Assembly: GCA_947627345.1 (NCBI GenBank)
Contig: CANQVS010000002.1
Coordinates: 62,001-126,000 of the forward strand
DNA length: 64,000 nt
Source of the DNA: an uncultured Clostridia bacterium
Lineage (GTDB): Bacteria; Bacillota; Clostridia; Oscillospirales; Acutalibacteraceae
Reading direction: 5' to 3'
Position numbers and translations under genes: made by a program. Below the pieces are notes generated by a model. That model searched no databases. It was not told the DNA's origin and saw nothing but the letters and a program-made list of their open reading frames with translations. How positions within the stretch are numbered: position 1 is the stretch's first letter; each line of letters starts with the position of its first letter. Of this stretch, positions 42,060-51,194 are shown in pieces.

Positions 42060-43145
42060 ATGGCACAGAACGACAAAAAAACTATTATTAAAGAGCTTAC
42101 CGAAATCGGAAAATCCAAAGGAAACCTTACCAACGATGAAATTATTGAAGCTTTGGGAGAGGTTGAGTTTAAACCCGAGGAGCTTGAGAAACTCTATGAT
42201 TCTCTTGAACAGCAAGGAATTGAAATAATAGAGGATATTGAGAACATTGACTTTGACCAAATCGCCGAGGACGAGTCAAGAAAGGATGATTTAAAATCTG
42301 AGTCCGGCGAATCTGTTTCCATTGACGATCCCGTAAAAGTTTATCTTAAAGAAATAGGACGCGTTCCTCTTTTAACGCCCGAGGAAGAAATTGAGCTTGC
42401 CATTAAAATTGCCGAAGGTGATATACAGGCCAAAAAACGTCTTTCCGAAGCAAATCTACGTCTTGTTGTAAGTATAGCTAAACGTTATTTGGGACGAGGT
42501 ATGCAGTTTTTGGATTTAATTCAAGAGGGAAATCTCGGCCTTATAAAGGCGGTTGAAAAGTTCGATTATACAAAGGGTTTTAAGTTTTCAACCTATGCCA
42601 CCTGGTGGATTCGTCAAGCTATAACACGAGCAATTGCAGACCAGGCGAGAACAATCCGTATTCCCGTACATATGGTAGAAACTATAAATAAGGTTAAAAA
42701 GGTCAGCACTCAGATTCTTCACGAAAAGGGTCACGAGCCATCGTCCGAAGAAATTGCGGAAAAGCTCGATATATCCGTAGAAAAGGTTCGTGAAATTGTC
42801 CGTGTTGCGCAGGAACCTGTATCTCTTGAAACGCCAATCGGTGAGGAGGAAGACAGCCATCTCGGCGACTTTATCCCCGACAGTGATACTCCCGCTCCCG
42901 TCGATGAAGCGTCCCACGCTCTGCTGAAAGAACAGCTTGAGGAGGTTCTTTCAACTCTGACCCCTCGCGAGGCAAAGGTTTTACGCCTTCGTTTCGGTTT
43001 GGAGGACGGAAAAAGCCGTACTCTTGAGGAAGTCGGAAGCGAGTTTAAGGTAACCCGTGAACGTATACGTCAAATTGAGGCAAAGGCTTTGAGAAAGCTC
43101 CGCCACCCTTCAAGAAGCAAAAAGCTAAAAGACTATTTAGATTAA
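42060..43145 (+). CDS. rpoD: RNA polymerase primary sigma factor
   Basis: 361 residues. Region 1.1 is short; regions 1.2 to 2 run from [17 protein letters not shown] through [21 protein letters not shown] and [13 protein letters not shown]; region 3 follows and region 4 ends with [18 protein letters not shown]. Directs core polymerase to TTGACA / TATAAT promoters, which matches the many such sites in this window. I start at 42060 (MAQNDKK) behind AAAGGA; the TTG at 42039 in the track lacks a site. Confidence 0.97.
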   Translation: MAQNDKKTIIKELTEIGKSKGNLTNDEIIEALGEVEFKPEELEKLYDSLEQQGIEIIEDIENIDFDQIAEDESRKDDLKSESGESVSIDDPVKVYLKEIGRVPLLTPEEEIELAIKIAEGDIQAKKRLSEANLRLVVSIAKRYLGRGMQFLDLIQEGNLGLIKAVEKFDYTKGFKFSTYATWWIRQAITRAIADQARTIRIPVHMVETINKVKKVSTQILHEKGHEPSSEEIAEKLDISVEKVREIVRVAQEPVSLETPIGEEEDSHLGDFIPDSDTPAPVDEASHALLKEQLEEVLSTLTPREAKVLRLRFGLEDGKSRTLEEVGSEFKVTRERIRQIEAKALRKLRHPSRSKKLKDYLD

Positions 43146-43155
43146 TAATATTTTA

Positions 43156-43190
43156 GGAAGAAAGCTTAAATTATGCTTTCTTCCTTTTTT
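43156..43190 (+). terminator. Terminator after rpoD
   Basis: Perfect 10-bp stem GGAAGAAAGC / GCTTTCTTCC followed by six T. Confidence 0.9.
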
Positions 43191-43326
43191 ATATTTCCAC
43201 ATAAGAAATTTCAGTTTTTATCAGAAATACATATCTATAAAAGTTTCTGCCTTTGTCTTATTTTGAATGGGGATGATAGATTTATATCTGAATTTATCAC
43301 CTTATAAGATTTTTTAGAATATACGA

Positions 43327-43355
43327 AAGCGCACGCACAACGTGCGCACGCCTTT
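43327..43355. repeat. GC-rich hairpin, relative of the one at 52907
   Basis: GCGCACG / CGTGCGC palindrome with a CACAA loop in an AT-rich gap, 25 bp beyond the stop of the minus-strand LysM gene. Its core closely resembles the hairpin after pckA (shared ACGCACAA and GTGCG). It could terminate transcription or be a dispersed palindromic repeat. Confidence 0.5.
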
Positions 43356-43377
43356 TATACATTTATTTTAAGATTAA

Positions 43378-43686
43378 TTAAATGTAAAGTCTTGTTCCGG
43401 GGTAAAGTATATCCGGATTGCACATTCCGTTATTTTTAGCAAGTTTATCAACAGTAGTTCCGAATCTCTGCGCTATCGACCAGAGAGTATCACCCGGACG
43501 GGTGACATAAATATAACCGCTTAATTCTTCTGTATCAACGGGGACAAGAATAGTTTGGCCGACATAGAGGTTGTTCGGGTCGGTAATGTTGTTCATTTCT
43601 AAAATTTTTTCAACAGTAGTTCCGAAAAACTGTGCAATGCCAAATAAAGTATTGCCTTTTCGTACTGTATAACTAATTGTTTCCAT
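43378..43686 (-). CDS. Two-LysM-domain protein
   Basis: 102 residues, nearly all of it two LysM domains (ISYTVRKGNTLFGIAQFFGT and YVTRPGDTLWSIAQRFGT) with the usual NNITDPNNLYVGQTILVP turn. LysM binds GlcNAc-containing glycans such as peptidoglycan or spore cortex. No signal peptide or anchor is present, which is odd for a wall binder; a mother-cell spore-coat protein such as the SafA type would fit. The start at 43686 has GGAGGAG before it; the codon at 43704 does not. Confidence 0.88.
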   Translation of the reverse strand: METISYTVRKGNTLFGIAQFFGTTVEKILEMNNITDPNNLYVGQTILVPVDTEELSGYIYVTRPGDTLWSIAQRFGTTVDKLAKNNGMCNPDILYPGTRLYI

Positions 43687-43888
43687 ATTTTCTCCTCCGT
43701 TCAATATAGCTTATGTAGCAGTCAGAGAAAAGTGTATAAAATTTATATGGTTAAAATGCACATAAAACAAGCTGTATTTTCTACACATTGTATGCTCGTC
43801 ACTTTCTATATATTTCTATAAAAGAAATATATATTATTCATAATTTGGTACAATATTTAAGATAAAATAGGTATGTTCGGAGATAAAA

Positions 43889-46690
43889 ATGAAACTGAAA
43901 CGCATTTTTTCTATCTTTTTAATCTTAATAATAATGCCTTTGAGTTTTTTGTCGGCACTAACTGTTTCTGCCGTTAAGGATTATGAGTTGTACGCCGATA
44001 AACTCGATAAAACAACATTTGACGGACAGCTTGGCGCAATATACAGTAAAAAAGTTACCATTTTCAGAGTTTGGGCGCCTACATCCGATATGGTTCGAGT
44101 AAAGTTCTACAAATCGGGTACGGCAAAAAAGTATTCGAGAATTACAAATATGTCGAAAAATAAACGAACGGGCGTATGGGCTGTCCATGTTCGCGGGGAT
44201 TTGAAGAATGTATACTATACATTTGAAATTACAAGGGACGGAAAAACCTTTGAAACAACCGATATATACGCCAAAGCCTGCGGTGTAAACGGAAATCGCA
44301 GTATGATTGTTGACCTTTCCTCGACCAATCCCGAGGGGTGGGAGAACGATAAGCATATTACGGTTGACAGACAGACTGAAGCGAGAATATGGGAGGTTCA
44401 GATAAGCGATTTTTCTTCTTCCGATTCAAGCGGTGTGTCAAGAGAAAACAGAGGAAAATACCTTGCTTTTACCGAAAAAGGCACGACTGTAAATTCCGTT
44501 TCGGGAGCGGCGCCTACCTGCGTTGACTACCTCAAACAGCTCGGAGTTAATTTTGTGCAGATAAACCCGTTTTATGATTTCGGCTCAATTGATGAAACCG
44601 ATAAATCGGGAAACGATAATGTTTATAACTGGGGCTACGACCCTGTAAATTATAACTGTCCCGAGGGTTCATATAGTTCAAACCCGTATAAAGGAGCTGT
44701 AAGGATAAAAGAGTGTAAACAGATGATACAAGCGCTTCATAACGCCGGAATCGGCGTAATAATGGACGTTGTGTATAACCATACTCTTGAATGGGAAAAT
44801 TCAGCTTTTAATTTAACAGTACCTGACTATTATTACAGGATAAATCCCGACGGGTCGTTTTCTAACGGTTCGGGTTGCGGAAACGATACGGCGTCCGAAC
44901 GCAAAATGTTCAGGAAATTTATGGTCGATTCCGTGACATATTGGGCAAACGAATATCACATTGACGGTTTCCGTTTTGATTTAATGGGACTTCACGATGT
45001 TGAAACCATGAACGCAATAAGAACCTCTTTGGATAAGCTTGAAGACGGCGAAAAGCTAATTATGTATGGTGAGGCTTGGAATCTTTCCACTACTGCCGAC
45101 AGCGGAACGTTTTTGGCCAATCAGGATAATATCAGCAAATTAAGCTCCCGTATAGGCGCGTTTGACGATACATTCCGCGATGCTGTCAAGGGAAGTACGT
45201 CAGGCTCTGATTTTGGATTTATCCAGTCGGGGGAAGGCAGAGCTAATTTAAAGGTTGGTATAGCAGGTCAATCGGGTGAAAGTACAGGCTGGGCAAAATC
45301 GCCTTCGCAGTGCGTTACCTATGCTTCATGCCACGATAACCTCACATTATGGGATAAGCTTGTTAAGTCGGTAAAGGGCGGTAAATCCAAGTATAACAAG
45401 CGTTATGAGGATTTAGTCGCTATGAATAAGCTTGCAGGAGCTGTTACATATACATCACAGGGTATCAGTTTTATGCTTGCGGGCGAAGAACTCTGCCGTA
45501 CTAAAAACGGAGATGAAAACAGTTATAAATCAGGAGTAAAGGTTAATCAAATTAACTGGAATAACCTTTATACCTACGGTGACGTTTCTGATTATTATAA
45601 GGGATTAATTGAAATTCGTAAAAATATTTCCGCTTTTACGGATTCGTCTGCCGAAACTGCAAACAGCATTAAATTTTTACCTGATATGCCCGAGGGGGTT
45701 ATAGCCTATACTGTAAGCGATTCCGCATATAAAAAGGTTGCTGTAATTTTTAACAGCAGTGACAGTCAGCAATCAATTCCTATTGACGGCAGTTTTGTTC
45801 AGCTTGCGAATGAAACCGTTGCGGGAATGGAAAGCTTGGCTATTGTAAGCGGGAAGGTTTCAGTCAGTCCGAAATCCGCTGCAATTTTAGTTGACAGAGA
45901 GGGGTATAACAATTCTTCAAAGCACAGTAAAAACGGTAAGGTTATTGTTCGTTATTATAACGGAAATGATATTTTTAAGAGTTACGCCGTAAACGGAAAA
46001 ATTGGCTCTGATTTTAATATACAGCCGATAAACTCTGTTTTAATGGATTACAATATAAAGAAAACAGAGGGTTCTACGGGCAGTTTCAGTGATTCCGTTC
46101 ATTATTGTGATTTTCATTGTGAAAAATATAACGGTTCTTATTCAAGCGTTACCTTTAATTTTATAGATGATGCAACTGAGAAAAATATAACAGATTCCCT
46201 CGTTATGACTAACAGAAACGGACAGCCGTACATAACCTTGGAAATTCCGTCCGTAGACGGTTACAGCCTTAATCTTGATAAGCTTCCCAAAAACGGTTGC
46301 GGTACATTTTCAGATAAAAATATAAATGTAAATTACAGATACACAAAAAATTCTTCGGACGATAAGACTTGCAGTGTAAACATAATTTATATGTCGTCTG
46401 ACGGAAAAATCCTCGGAACCGATACATTATCGGGCGATAACGGTTCGGATTATAAAACTACAACTATAGATTTTGAAAACTATGAGCTTTCAAAAATTCC
46501 CGATAACAGTAAAGGTGTGTATACAGATGCACAGCAAAATGTTATTTATATTTATAATCCTGTTTCAATTGCATCATATATTCCTATGATTTTAATTATA
46601 TTACTGCTTATTGTCGCAGTAGCCTTTTGTTCATTTATTTACTATAAACGCCGAAAATCTTTTCTTATGAAAAGTATTGATATTTCATAA
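43889..46690 (+). CDS. Type I pullulanase, membrane-anchored
   Basis: 933 residues. A signal peptide ends near residue 30. A CBM48-like domain (about 45-140) precedes a GH13 barrel with the type I pullulanase signature NWGYDPVNYNCPEG. Catalytic residues: Asp364 in FRFDLMGL, Glu395 in YGEAWNL and Asp483 in CHDNLTLWD. From about 685, MucBP-like modules follow (KVIVRYYNGND, VNIIYMSSDG). A final transmembrane helix (about 893-918) with tail YYKRRK keeps the enzyme on the cell surface; no LPxTG. It cuts alpha-1,6 links of pullulan and starch. The next gene is a paralog. Confidence 0.92.
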   Translation: MKLKRIFSIFLILIIMPLSFLSALTVSAVKDYELYADKLDKTTFDGQLGAIYSKKVTIFRVWAPTSDMVRVKFYKSGTAKKYSRITNMSKNKRTGVWAVHVRGDLKNVYYTFEITRDGKTFETTDIYAKACGVNGNRSMIVDLSSTNPEGWENDKHITVDRQTEARIWEVQISDFSSSDSSGVSRENRGKYLAFTEKGTTVNSVSGAAPTCVDYLKQLGVNFVQINPFYDFGSIDETDKSGNDNVYNWGYDPVNYNCPEGSYSSNPYKGAVRIKECKQMIQALHNAGIGVIMDVVYNHTLEWENSAFNLTVPDYYYRINPDGSFSNGSGCGNDTASERKMFRKFMVDSVTYWANEYHIDGFRFDLMGLHDVETMNAIRTSLDKLEDGEKLIMYGEAWNLSTTADSGTFLANQDNISKLSSRIGAFDDTFRDAVKGSTSGSDFGFIQSGEGRANLKVGIAGQSGESTGWAKSPSQCVTYASCHDNLTLWDKLVKSVKGGKSKYNKRYEDLVAMNKLAGAVTYTSQGISFMLAGEELCRTKNGDENSYKSGVKVNQINWNNLYTYGDVSDYYKGLIEIRKNISAFTDSSAETANSIKFLPDMPEGVIAYTVSDSAYKKVAVIFNSSDSQQSIPIDGSFVQLANETVAGMESLAIVSGKVSVSPKSAAILVDREGYNNSSKHSKNGKVIVRYYNGNDIFKSYAVNGKIGSDFNIQPINSVLMDYNIKKTEGSTGSFSDSVHYCDFHCEKYNGSYSSVTFNFIDDATEKNITDSLVMTNRNGQPYITLEIPSVDGYSLNLDKLPKNGCGTFSDKNINVNYRYTKNSSDDKTCSVNIIYMSSDGKILGTDTLSGDNGSDYKTTTIDFENYELSKIPDNSKGVYTDAQQNVIYIYNPVSIASYIPMILIILLLIVAVAFCSFIYYKRRKSFLMKSIDIS

Positions 46691-46737
46691 AAGTAAATTA
46701 TACCTGTATATCAGGTTTTTAAAGGAGGAAACATAAT

Positions 46738-49700
46738 ATGGCAAAGAAAATTTTGTCCACATTACTCTGCGTTGTGCTTATGGCGTCATCATTTGTATTG
46801 GCTAACGCCGCAACTACTTCTAAAAGCTCTACGGGCGATACAGCTTATGCTACCGCTGCGCGTGAGCTTGATAAAGCGTACGGCTATAATGAAAATGACC
46901 TTGGCGCAACCTATTCAAAGGAGTCCACAACCTTTAAGGTATGGGCGCCTACAGCAACAGAAATAAGCGTAAACCTTTATGCTACAGGAAGTGACAGCGA
47001 AAAGGATGCTAAGGACCTTGGTACAACTAAGCTCGAAAAGGTTTATTCAACTCCCGGTGATGAATCAACCTTTACAGGCGTTTGGTCTGTTAAAATTGAC
47101 GGTGATTTAAAGAATAAGTATTATACTTACACAATTACCGCAAAGAATGTAACAGGCGCAAAAACAACAACAAACGAAACTGCTGACGTTTATTCTGTAG
47201 CAACAGGTGTAAACGGAAAGCGTTCTATGATTTGTGACTTAAACGATACTGACCCCGATGGTTGGGATAAGGATACCCACGTTCTTCGTGACAAAAACAC
47301 ACAGAATTCCGTTTGGGAAGTTCACGTTAAGGATTTCTCCTACGACGAAAACTCGGGAGTATCAGACGCTAACCGCGGAAAGTACCTTGCTTTCACAGAA
47401 AAGGGAACCACATTAAACAAAGAGGGAAAAATTGCAACCTGCGTTGATTATCTTAAAGAATTAGGCATCACAACAGTCCAGATTAACCCATTCTATGATT
47501 ACGGTTCAGTTGATGAATCAGGTAATGATTCACAGTTTAACTGGGGCTATGACCCTGTAAACTACAACGTACCCGAGGGTTCATATTCTTCAAACCCGTA
47601 TGACGGTAATGTTCGTATCAAAGAATGTAAGCAGATGATTCAGGCTCTCCATAATGCAGGTATCGCAGTTGTTATGGATGTTGTTTACAATCACACATTC
47701 TCGGCTGATTCCTGCTTTGAGCATACAGTTCCTAACTATTATTACCGTATGACCGCCACAGGTGCGTATTCAAATGGTTCAGGATGCGGAAACGAAACAG
47801 CGTCCGAAAACTTAATGTACAGAAATTATATGATTCAGTCCTGTCTGTATTGGGTAAACGAGTACCATGTTGACGGCTTCCGTTTTGACCTTATGGGACT
47901 TCACGATACGGAAACAATGAACCTTATCCGCGAGGCTCTTGATAAGGTTGACCCGCGTATTACAACATGGGGCGAAGGCTGGACAGGCGGTTCGGGTACA
48001 TATCCTGCAACAACCTGCACAGGCCAAACATTTAAACAGGCGGTTCAGGCTAATGCCTCCGAATTAAATGAAAGAGTTGCTTTCTTTAACGATGGTATCC
48101 GCGACGGTCTAAAAGGCGGTGTGTTCCAGAAAACCAACACAGGTTGGATTCAGGGTACAGCGGGTTCCTATCAGGCTGTTGTTTACGGCGTTTTAGCTAA
48201 TACAAAGAGCGGTAACTGGCATGCTAAACAGCCCTCACAAACTGTAACCTATGCTTCTTGCCACGATAACCAGACGCTTTGGGACAGACTTGCCGACTCA
48301 CAGCTTCTCACAGACTATTTCCGTGCGCGTCACTCAACTCTTGTAGCTGAAAACAAGATGACAGGCGGTATGCTTGCAATGTCACAGGGTATAACATTTA
48401 TGCTCGCCGGCGAGGAAATGGGACGTTCAAAAGACAATGATGAAAACAGTTACTCATCATCTGCTACAGAGAATATGATTGACTGGTCGCTCGCAAAATC
48501 AAATGCGGACATCGTTTCATATTATAAGGGTATGCTTAATATCCGTAAACATTTTTCACCTCTGACAGATAACACTAATGCGTCTGCTGACAATTATATG
48601 CTTTATTCGGGCTCTAAGAATCCGACTACAACATACGCAGGCGTTTGGACTAATAATACAGAGGGCGAGTGGAATAAGCTTGCTGTTATCGCCAATGCTT
48701 CAAAAAATCCTGCTGAATATACTCTTGATGAAGTAAGCGGAGTAAAAGATTGGGTTATTATTGCCGACGACCAGCAGGCAGGCGTAAAACAGCTTAGCAC
48801 AAACGGCAGTGTATTTAAACTTCCTGCAAGATCAATGATAGTTGCTGTTGATAAAGCAAGCTTTGACAAGGTTGCATTAAAGTCTGATCAAGGCTCTGTT
48901 AAGGTTAAAGCAGTTAATGCCGTAACAGGTGAGGTTATTGATTCTTATACCGTTACAGGTACAATCGGTTCAAAATATTCTGTAGCAATTCCGACAAGCG
49001 TTGACAGTTCTTATGAGCTTTCAGGTGTTGAGGGTGATATGGACGGCACATTTAAAGATGCTGACCAGAATGTAATCCTTAACTTTAACTATTATGTTCC
49101 CGCTTCGGTAAAGGTTGATGTTAACGGCGACAAAAAAGTAAATATCAATGACGCAACATTTGTTCAGAGAGCTGTTGCTAAAACCGTTCAGTTAACAAAT
49201 GAGCAGGAAAAACTTGCTGATGTTACAATGGATGGAACCGTAAATATCAACGATGTTACAATGATTCAGAAGTATCTCGCTAAAATGAGCGTGGGTACAG
49301 GATCGGTTACCGTTAACTATTATAAGAGCGGTACTACAGATAAGGTTTCAAACTCCGTTACTTATACAGGCAGAGTAGGAGAAACCTATAAGGCAAAGAG
49401 AGGAGTAGCGCTCGGCTATGCTCTTGACGAAAAAAATCTTCCCAAGGAAGAAGTAACCGTTCCGTTTGGAAATACTGAAATTAATTATTATTACAATGCC
49501 GGATCTGCCGATGTAAATATTCACGTTAAGCACAGCGGAGAAGGTACTTGGGCTCCAACGCTTTGGGTTTGGGGCGGTAAAAATGGTCTTGATTCAGCAA
49601 GCCAGTACACTACAAATAAAGATTGGCCCGGAGATACTTTAACATCAAAGGACAGCAAAGGCTGGTACACAATGAGCTTTACGGCTTCCAGCAGCGATGA

Positions 49701-49875
49701 TTCATACAACCTTATCGTTTCAAACAACGGCACTCCGCAGTCACCCGATTGCAAGGGCTTTGTGCAAAATGACCTTTGGGTTGTAATTGATGACAGCAAG
49801 GATGGAGCAAACTTAATTATCTACGATGTAAATCCTGATGATAATCCGGACGCAAAGCCAATTTACGAAACCTAA
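46738..49875 (+). CDS. Type I pullulanase with dockerin and CBM26-like module
   Basis: 1045 residues. A signal peptide ends near 25. CBM48-like domain (about 55-165), then the GH13 barrel with NWGYDPVNYNVPEG; catalytic Asp384, Glu413 and Asp510. Beyond the barrel come a MucBP-like module (about 720-785), a type I dockerin at about 790-850 with two calcium loops (DVNGDKKVNIND, DVTMDGTVNIND), another MucBP-like module, and a CBM26-like starch-binding domain (about 924-1035). The dockerin should plug into a cohesin scaffold, as in amylosomes. No membrane anchor. AAAGGAGG precedes the ATG; only 47 bp separate it from its paralog, so the two are probably one operon. Confidence 0.93.
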   Translation: MAKKILSTLLCVVLMASSFVLANAATTSKSSTGDTAYATAARELDKAYGYNENDLGATYSKESTTFKVWAPTATEISVNLYATGSDSEKDAKDLGTTKLEKVYSTPGDESTFTGVWSVKIDGDLKNKYYTYTITAKNVTGAKTTTNETADVYSVATGVNGKRSMICDLNDTDPDGWDKDTHVLRDKNTQNSVWEVHVKDFSYDENSGVSDANRGKYLAFTEKGTTLNKEGKIATCVDYLKELGITTVQINPFYDYGSVDESGNDSQFNWGYDPVNYNVPEGSYSSNPYDGNVRIKECKQMIQALHNAGIAVVMDVVYNHTFSADSCFEHTVPNYYYRMTATGAYSNGSGCGNETASENLMYRNYMIQSCLYWVNEYHVDGFRFDLMGLHDTETMNLIREALDKVDPRITTWGEGWTGGSGTYPATTCTGQTFKQAVQANASELNERVAFFNDGIRDGLKGGVFQKTNTGWIQGTAGSYQAVVYGVLANTKSGNWHAKQPSQTVTYASCHDNQTLWDRLADSQLLTDYFRARHSTLVAENKMTGGMLAMSQGITFMLAGEEMGRSKDNDENSYSSSATENMIDWSLAKSNADIVSYYKGMLNIRKHFSPLTDNTNASADNYMLYSGSKNPTTTYAGVWTNNTEGEWNKLAVIANASKNPAEYTLDEVSGVKDWVIIADDQQAGVKQLSTNGSVFKLPARSMIVAVDKASFDKVALKSDQGSVKVKAVNAVTGEVIDSYTVTGTIGSKYSVAIPTSVDSSYELSGVEGDMDGTFKDADQNVILNFNYYVPASVKVDVNGDKKVNINDATFVQRAVAKTVQLTNEQEKLADVTMDGTVNINDVTMIQKYLAKMSVGTGSVTVNYYKSGTTDKVSNSVTYTGRVGETYKAKRGVALGYALDEKNLPKEEVTVPFGNTEINYYYNAGSADVNIHVKHSGEGTWAPTLWVWGGKNGLDSASQYTTNKDWPGDTLTSKDSKGWYTMSFTASSSDDSYNLIVSNNGTPQSPDCKGFVQNDLWVVIDDSKDGANLIIYDVNPDDNPDAKPIYET

Positions 49876-49880
49876 TATTA

Positions 49881-49914
49881 AAACCTGTCAGGATATTTCC
49901 TGACAGGTTTTTTC
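49881..49914 (+). terminator. Terminator after the pullulanases
   Basis: Stem AAACCTGTCAGGA / TCCTGACAGGTTT, 4-base loop, six-T tail. Confidence 0.9.
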
Positions 49915-49925
49915 TTAGCCCTTAT

Positions 49926-49979
49926 TTAAAAAATATCGGGAATACAGCTTTACTTAATCAAAGCCGTATTCCCGATATT
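49926..49979 (-). terminator. Terminator after the acidic 125-residue protein gene
   Basis: On the minus strand, arms AATATCGGGAATAC and its complement, extended by GCTTT/AAAGC, end in a six-T run; it directly follows the stop of the gene at 49992. Confidence 0.75.
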
Positions 49980-49991
49980 AAATATTAAAAA

Positions 49992-50369
49992 TTATTCAAA
50001 TTCGCCGTAAAAATCAAAATCCTCAAATACATCTGTAAGTAAATCCGCAGCTTCATCTCTGATTTCACTTTCATCCTTATTTCTGTCAAGCTCCTGTATA
50101 AAGAGATTAATACTTCCGAATAAATCAGTAAAGAGGATTTCAGCTATATCTTCCTTGGTTATTTCCGGGTTGCTGTCATAGAGAACCTTGGCAGTCTGAA
50201 CCATAATGTATTGCATCGTGCTTTCAATAGCCTCTAAATCAGCTTCTTCACAGCATACACCCGCATTAATATCTCCGTTTTGGTCGCAGTGACCATACAT
50301 AAAAAGTTCGCCTGATTTTAATTTTGTGTCCTCAATATCATTAATTTTTTTAGTTAAATCTGAAGCCAT
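49992..50369 (-). CDS. Small acidic protein of unknown function
   Basis: 125 residues, unrecognised. No signal or membrane helix; predicted mostly helical and very acidic, above all in the last 25 residues (DEAADLLTDVFEDFDFYG). A pair of cysteines lies in AGVCCEEADLE. The start at 50369 (MASDLTKK) has AAAGGGTG before it and is better than the TTG used in the track. The gene has its own terminator; the next upstream gene on this strand ends about 80 bp away. Codon use and AT content match the neighbours, so it looks like a genuine chromosomal gene. Confidence 0.7.
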   Translation of the reverse strand: MASDLTKKINDIEDTKLKSGELFMYGHCDQNGDINAGVCCEEADLEAIESTMQYIMVQTAKVLYDSNPEITKEDIAEILFTDLFGSINLFIQELDRNKDESEIRDEAADLLTDVFEDFDFYGEFE

Positions 50370-50452
50370 AATAAGCACCCTTTCTTATTTGATAATCTAA
50401 TTTTATCATATATTTTTTTAAATTAAAAGGTATAATATTTAATATTTGTCCA

Positions 50453-50626
50453 TTATTTTTGAAAATAACCTAAAAAATTGTCAATATTATTAAAAACAAT
50501 AAAATAAACACTGACAGCCGTCATAAAAATCAACATAAGTATAAACAACACAACAAATCTTATTCGTTTTATTTTCTGCTTTTTAAGGCTTTTATAAATT
50601 TCTTCTTTACTTCTGTTTTTTTCCAT
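50453..50626 (-). CDS. 57-residue single-helix membrane protein
   Basis: Too short for the ORF track. It starts MEKNRSKEEIYKSLKKQKIK and has one hydrophobic helix (about 24-46, FVVLFILMLIFMTAV), then a short outside tail ending YFQK. The ATG overlaps the stop of the upstream zinc-ribbon gene as TAATG, a classic reinitiation arrangement, which is the main support. The basic N-terminus should be cytoplasmic. It may form a complex with the zinc-ribbon membrane protein. Unknown family. Confidence 0.65.
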   Translation of the reverse strand: MEKNRSKEEIYKSLKKQKIKRIRFVVLFILMLIFMTAVSVYFIVFNNIDNFLGYFQK

Positions 50627-50892
50627 TATTTACCGTACCACACTATAAACGAAATTAAAAAATATAAAATAAAAATAAACGCGCAAAATGAAAAGCCGAA
50701 TATAATAAAATCGAGTATTATTTTACCTGTACTTCGCTTTTCTGTCAAATTGGGTTTAAAGTTATCATTAAAATTATCGGTTGCTTCCTTTGTTAAAACT
50801 TCCTCATTACAAAGAGGACAGGTGCATTTTTCTAAGCTTTCGTCAGTATCAAATATATAACCGCATTTGGTGCATTTCGCATTGTATTCCAT
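50626..50892 (-). CDS. Zinc-ribbon membrane protein
   Basis: 88 residues. MEYNAKCTKCGYIFD and CTCPLCNEEV form a CxxC ... CxxC zinc ribbon at about 7-30. After a charged linker one C-terminal helix (about 61-83, ILDFIIFGFSFCAFIFILYFL) anchors it, with the ribbon inside. I start at 50892 behind GCGAGG; the track's codon at 50937 adds residues unlike the family. Function unknown; coupled to the small membrane protein at 50453. Confidence 0.75.
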   Translation of the reverse strand: MEYNAKCTKCGYIFDTDESLEKCTCPLCNEEVLTKEATDNFNDNFKPNLTEKRSTGKIILDFIIFGFSFCAFIFILYFLISFIVWYGK

Positions 50893-51087
50893 AATTACCT
50901 CGCAAATCTTTATATCTATATAATATAATATTTTCACGAAAAATTAAAGAGCAAAAGGAAAATTTACAGAAATGTTATTTTATGAATTATATAGTTATAA
51001 AATATTTAAATATAAAAGCTAAAAACCGTGTTTTTTTAGCTATTTTATAGATTTTTTGCAAGTTGAGGATTTTAACTCTGCATTTAC

Positions 51088-51116
51088 TTGACTTTATGTC
51101 GGTTTAGTATTAAAAT
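51088..51116 (+). promoter_or_regulatory. Promoter for pckA
   Basis: TTGACT (51088-51093), 17-bp spacer, TAAAAT (51111-51116). GTTTAGTAT occurs just before the -10 and again about 25 bp downstream, with CTAACCGG nearby; a regulator could bind there. Confidence 0.65.
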
Positions 51117-51194
51117 ATAAAAAAATTGTTTAGTATCGCTAACCGGGTTTTGGCTTATACTTAAATGGTAATTTTTTAAGAAGGAGTAGATTTT

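Noticed and set aside
51126-51146. TTGTTTAGTATCGCTAACC before pckA as a Rex operator
   Set aside because: The left half is imperfect, the right half does not read TTAACAA, and the spacing is wrong.
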